Shown: positions 38,307 through 39,011 of the stretch, one piece after another
How positions within the stretch are numbered: position 1 is the first letter of the stretch
How the letters are laid out: every line of letters starts with the position of its first letter
Source: Paramacrobiotus metropolitanus
Lineage: Eukaryota; Tardigrada; Eutardigrada; Parachela; Macrobiotidae
Assembly (NCBI RefSeq): GCF_019649055.1
Contig: NW_026570574.1
Span: 1-39,011 of the forward strand
Length of the DNA stretch: 39,011 nucleotides
Direction: 5' to 3'
Notes under the pieces: model-generated
Database searches by the model: none
The model's input: the letters and a program-made list of their open reading frames with translations, nothing else
Told to the model about the DNA's origin: nothing
Translations under genes and position numbers: made by a program

Positions 38307-39011
38307 AACACACCGGAGGAGATTTCAAATTTCAGTGTCAATAATTTTCAACTAATTTGCTGCGAAACGATTTATTCTTTCAGTACTTCATTCAGTGCTT
38401 GAGTGGCAATAATCCAGGAAGAAAGTTTATCAAATTTTCTGTTTCCGTGAAAAGTGACTATCAAATGCGACGCTTGTAAAACAACACGCCGAAATTCACC
38501 ATCATGAATACCGCTTTCTGTAATAATAAAAACCCATGGCATGGATCTCTATTATTTTTCCCGTAAAGAAACAGAAATGTTTATCAATTAGGTTTATCTT
38601 ATTATTTTTCAAATTAAAATGAGCTCATGATAGAAGTCGAAAACTAATGGTGTAGCTAAAATAAGAAACTTTGATCATTTCTCAAAAAATTCGCAATTTA
38701 TTTACAAGATTCAAATTTGAACTTCGATAGAGTTATCTTTTAAATTCTGTTTAATCTTTTTTTTAAAACAAAGGCTGAAAGAAAGCAAAAGAAAAAAAAA
38801 TCGTTCCGTTCTACTTGCTGCTACTCGCTTCGCTGCGCTTGCGCTCTCTCGCCGCAGCTCAGAGTCGCTTCGGCTCCGCTTTCGATTTCCTTAGAAACAG
38901 TTACTCGCTACTGTACAGTATAATCACGAAAAGTGAACGTTTAAATTGAACCGTTAACAAAACCATTTCCGAAGCAAAAGATATAATAATGATTAAATAA
39001 TTCTTTGGTTT
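38307..39011. other. Intergenic with GC-rich repeat end
   Basis: AT-rich apart from 38820-38882, which is rich in cgcttcgctgcgcttgcgct-type sequence and matches, inverted, the repeat end at 23560-23610. No gene seen. Confidence 0.5.

Overview
The window is nuclear DNA of an invertebrate eukaryote. Genes are split by introns with GT..AG borders, intergenic and intronic DNA is AT-rich and full of small repeats, and the gene content is metazoan: a receptor tyrosine kinase, an arthropod-type neuropeptide precursor and F-box genes. Orcokinin points to Ecdysozoa. The style of the F-box family and the compact introns suggest a tardigrade of the Hypsibius type. That last step is inference from memory of such proteins and was not tested by any search.

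Layout. Positions 1-8188 hold no gene I can support: microsatellites, old dispersed repeats and one 183-bp hairpin element. Two convergent paralogous F-box genes follow (8189-10521 plus, 11969-13860 minus), separated by a large foldback inverted repeat (10733-11250). Positions 13861-16635 are non-coding, with a perfect 57-bp-arm hairpin and smaller palindromes, followed by one orphan exon (16636-16766).

The central gene (17429-20897, plus, five exons, 726 residues) encodes a signal peptide, a GH16 beta-glucanase-like ectodomain, one transmembrane helix and a complete tyrosine kinase. The two GH16 catalytic glutamates are replaced, as in insect GNBP/betaGRP recognition proteins, so I read it as a possible beta-glucan-sensing receptor tyrosine kinase. 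I do not know of a described receptor with this architecture. Two single-base homopolymer slips break the kinase frame and cancel each other.

Convergent to it on the minus strand is an orcokinin precursor gene of about 6.5 kb: TATA box and CRE near 28.3 kb, a non-coding first exon, a signal-peptide exon at 25.1-25.2 kb and a peptide exon at 21.8-22.3 kb. Its two introns of about 2.8 kb look regulatory.

From 29.8 to 36.6 kb lies a plus-strand array built from an unrecognised, N-glycosylation-rich extracellular module. There is one multi-exon gene with a signal-peptide exon, a decaying extra module copy, and a second signal-peptide exon with a duplicated upstream region that is cut off by a LINE-like 3' tail. 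The right end (36.7-39.0 kb) is repeat-rich with one weak open frame.

The receptor and the neuropeptide gene share only the convergent 3' intergenic region. Nothing here shows that they work together.
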